Origin: CBDUVZ01 sp965370805 | GTDB taxonomy: Bacteria; Hydrothermota; Tepidihabitantia; Tepidihabitantales; Tepidihabitantaceae | Length of the DNA: 7,547 nucleotides | Assembly: GCA_965370805.1 (NCBI GenBank) | Contig: CBDUVZ010000128.1 | Coordinates: forward strand, 1-7,547 | Direction: 5' to 3' | Shown: positions 6,458 to 7,547 of the stretch, one piece after another | Layout of the letters: every line of letters starts with the position of its first letter | Position numbering within the stretch: position 1 is the first letter of the stretch | Notes under the pieces: generated by a model | Database searches by the model: none | What the model was told of the DNA's origin: nothing | What the model saw: only the letters and a program-made list of their open reading frames with translations | Made by a program: the position numbers and the translations under genes

Positions 6458-7170
6458 GAGTACACCTCCACAATGCGCTTCATCTCGGCGACCGCTTCCT
6501 TCAGCCCGACCATGACTGCCCGGGCCACGATTGCGAAACCGATGCTGAAACCCTCAGCGATATCCATTTCGAGGATGGGCACGACGTCGACGTATCCAAG
6601 CCCGTGCCCGACGTGAACTGCAAGTCCCGATTCCTGCGCGGAACCGGCCGCTTCGGCCATCCGGACCAGAATTCCGGCCCGCTGGGATTTCCTGCGGCAG
6701 TACTCGTCAGTATTGAGTTCTACAACCTGCGCACCCAATTCGGCAGCCGCATCAATCTGCTTGCGCACCGGCTCGACGAAGACGCTCAGCCTGATGCCGG
6801 CCCGCCTGATCCGCCGGGCGAACGGCCGCAGCTTGGCAAGACGCTTCGCCACGTCCAGTCCGCCCGAAGTAGTCACCTCGGTCCGGAGTTCGGGCACCAG
6901 CGTCACCTGGTCAGGACGGACCCGGACCGCGAACCTGGTCATCTCTTCGGTCGCAGCCATCTCGACCGTCAGTTCGGTCTTCACTGTCTTGCGCAGGAGT
7001 TCCACATCACGCTCATTGATGTGCCGCCGGTCCCGACGGAGATGGACCGTGATTCCATCGGCCCCACCCAGTTCGACCAACGCCGCGGCCTGGACCGGAT
7101 CAGGAAACGTCTCCTGCCGGGCCTGGCGCAGAGTCGCAATATGGTCGATATTCACTGAGAGCGTGTGCAC
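6454..7170 (-). CDS. pdxJ: Pyridoxine 5'-phosphate synthase PdxJ
   Basis: A 238-residue PdxJ, which condenses 3-amino-2-oxopropyl phosphate with 1-deoxyxylulose 5-phosphate to make pyridoxine 5'-phosphate in the DXP-dependent vitamin B6 pathway. Family landmarks are Asn7, Asp9-His10 (SVNIDHIATLRQAR), Arg18, His43 and Arg45 in ADGITVHLRRDRRH (37-50), Glu70 in EMAATEEM, Thr100 in EVTTSGGLDV, and His189 in HVGHGL. So the three catalytic residues (His43, Glu70, His189) are present. Two usual positions differ: ELNTDEY (151-157) where relatives mostly have ELHTG.Y, and IGFAIVARA (209-217) where a conserved Gly-His normally stands. I place the start at GTG 7170: a consensus promoter lies immediately upstream, and six residues before Asn7 fit the family. 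A TTG at 7209 is the -35 box itself. No ribosome binding site is visible. First gene of the chain. Confidence 0.93.
   Translation of the reverse strand: MHTLSVNIDHIATLRQARQETFPDPVQAAALVELGGADGITVHLRRDRRHINERDVELLRKTVKTELTVEMAATEEMTRFAVRVRPDQVTLVPELRTEVTTSGGLDVAKRLAKLRPFARRIRRAGIRLSVFVEPVRKQIDAAAELGAQVVELNTDEYCRRKSQRAGILVRMAEAAGSAQESGLAVHVGHGLGYVDVVPILEMDIAEGFSIGFAIVARAVMVGLKEAVAEMKRIVEVYS
6464..6469 (-). promoter_or_regulatory. Ribosome binding site deciding the secD TTG start
   Basis: A full GGAGGT lies in the last codons of pdxJ, 6 nt before the TTG at 6457. It supports the rare TTG start and indicates coupling of secD translation to pdxJ. Confidence 0.8.
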
Positions 7171-7180
7171 GATGCTGCGG

Positions 7181-7209
7181 ATTGTAGGCGAGAAACCAAC
7201 CAATGTCAA
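7181..7209 (-). promoter_or_regulatory. Strong sigma-70-type promoter of the pdxJ-thpR chain
   Basis: TTGACA (7209-7204) and TACAAT (7186-7181) are separated by exactly 17 nt: a perfect -35 hexamer and a five-of-six -10 hexamer at ideal spacing. The expected transcription start is at about 7175-7173, only a few bases before the GTG at 7170, so the mRNA would be nearly leaderless. The -35 hexamer lies at the inner edge of a run of GTCA-containing repeats that probably belong to an insertion-sequence end. The promoter, or its -35 half, may therefore have been supplied or altered by that element. Confidence 0.8.
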
Positions 7210-7313
7210 GGAGCCGGTCTTCCTCTGTCAAACCCGGACGAAAATGTCATAGTGAATACCGAGCGAAAACGTCATACCTACCACTATCTAAAACCAGTCA
7301 AGAGCCATAGTCG
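7210..7313. other. Noncoding terminal region of a probable insertion sequence
   Basis: This stretch lies between the stop codon of the transposase-like fragment and the pdxJ promoter and contains no convincing gene. By hand count about 47% of bases 7211-7320 are G or C, clearly below the neighbouring genes. It holds GTCA cores on the plus strand at about 7227, 7246, 7271 and 7297, roughly 19-26 bp apart. An arrayed end next to a transposase C terminus fits an insertion-sequence terminus with several transposase-binding sites. The exact boundary and any target-site duplication cannot be set, because the other end is outside the window. Confidence 0.55.
7234..7276. repeat. Two imperfect 18-bp direct repeats, 25-bp period
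   Basis: On the plus strand ccggacgaaaatgtcata (7234-7251) and ccgagcgaaaacgtcata (7259-7276) agree at 15 of 18 positions. Their spacing of 25 bp is near two and a half helical turns. They are the best-conserved part of the GTCA array beside the transposase fragment and are most simply read as transposase-binding repeats at an element end. Confidence 0.75.
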
Positions 7314-7547
7314 TTACCTTAATTCCTGGACCCGGATCGCGCCGGTTCTGGGGGGAAAAACATGCACCGAGCTGTCAAACCATTCCTGGCCGTCAACCTT
7401 GGCACCGACAAAACAGGGAGTGCGTTTACCGAGCAGGAGTTGGTAGGTACAGCCTTGGTAGGAAATGGTGTCATCGTTGGCGACGGTGCGGCTGGCTTTC
7501 GCGCAGAGCACGGTGTGCAGGTCGACTCCTTTCGGGACAGTACGGAA
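7314..7547 (-). CDS. C-terminal part of an integrase-core (ISNCY-like) transposase, cut by the window edge
   Basis: The reading frame is open from the right edge of the window to a TAA at 7316-7314, giving 77 residues of the C-terminal end. The translation begins FRTVPKGVDLHTVLCAKASR and continues TVANDDTISYQGCTYQL, then GAKVDGQEWFDSSVHVF. The order (R)TVANDxTIS(Y)xGxxYQ, a variable basic stretch, then AKVxxxEWxDxSxHVF resembles the region after the DDE integrase core in ISNCY-type transposases. This is recognised from memory of the family pattern, not from a search. The catalytic core would lie to the right, outside the window, so activity cannot be judged. The gene is read toward pdxJ and ends about 100 nt before the pdxJ promoter, with element-end-like repeats between. 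Whether the full element is intact or a remnant is unknown. Confidence 0.65.
   Translation of the reverse strand, partial: FRTVPKGVDLHTVLCAKASRTVANDDTISYQGCTYQLLLGKRTPCFVGAKVDGQEWFDSSVHVFPPRTGAIRVQELR

Noticed and set aside
4610..6616. Plus-strand open frame of 668 residues opposite secD
   Set aside because: It lies wholly antisense to secD, overlaps the secF and pdxJ ends, has no recognisable domain and is rich in Arg, Gly, Asp and His, as expected from the complement of G+C-rich codons. SecD on the other strand is unmistakable.
7171..7209. TTG at 7209 as the pdxJ start, giving 251 residues
   Set aside because: That TTG is the first half of the TTGACA -35 hexamer, so it would not be transcribed from this promoter. 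The extra residues do not resemble PdxJ N termini.
7234..7276. CRISPR-like repeat array
   Set aside because: There are only two good copies, they are imperfect, the period is 25 bp and there is no spacer structure. A transposase fragment next to them explains them better.

Overview
The window carries eight complete genes, all on the minus strand, plus one partial gene at the right edge. The genes look chromosomal, bacterial and mostly housekeeping: high G+C, strong AGGAGG-type ribosome binding sites and consensus sigma-70-like promoters. The mix (SecD/SecF, PgpA, CinA, ThpR, PdxJ, an NfeD/stomatin pair) does not fix a phylum. The divergence of SecD and PdxJ from enterobacterial proteins suggests an uncultured candidate-phylum lineage rather than a proteobacterium, but that is only an impression.

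Read in the direction of transcription (right to left), the layout is as follows. Positions 7547-7314 hold the C-terminal end of a transposase-like protein that runs out of the window. Positions 7313-7210 are noncoding, A+T-richer, and carry tandem GTCA-containing repeats that look like an insertion-sequence end. Positions 7209-7181 form a near-perfect promoter. Then comes a six-gene chain, pdxJ, secD, secF, pgpA, cinA, thpR (7170-1531), with junctions from a 40-nt overlap to a 5-nt gap. A 90-nt gap (1530-1441) with its own promoter-like sequence leads to a two-gene unit, an NfeD-like protein and a stomatin/SPFH protein (1440-62). The last 61 bases hold nothing I can assign firmly.

The six-gene chain mixes vitamin B6 synthesis (PdxJ), the protein-export motor subunits SecD and SecF, phosphatidylglycerol synthesis (PgpA), a CinA nucleotide-processing protein and a 2H RNA phosphoesterase. 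Four of these six have no obvious shared pathway; SecDF and PgpA share the membrane. The nfeD-stomatin pair is a well-known membrane-quality module with its own likely start of transcription.

I found no novel multi-gene system. The points that deserve a second look are the insertion-sequence end abutting the pdxJ promoter, the nearly leaderless GTG start of pdxJ, non-standard residues in PdxJ, and an acidic insertion in SecD.
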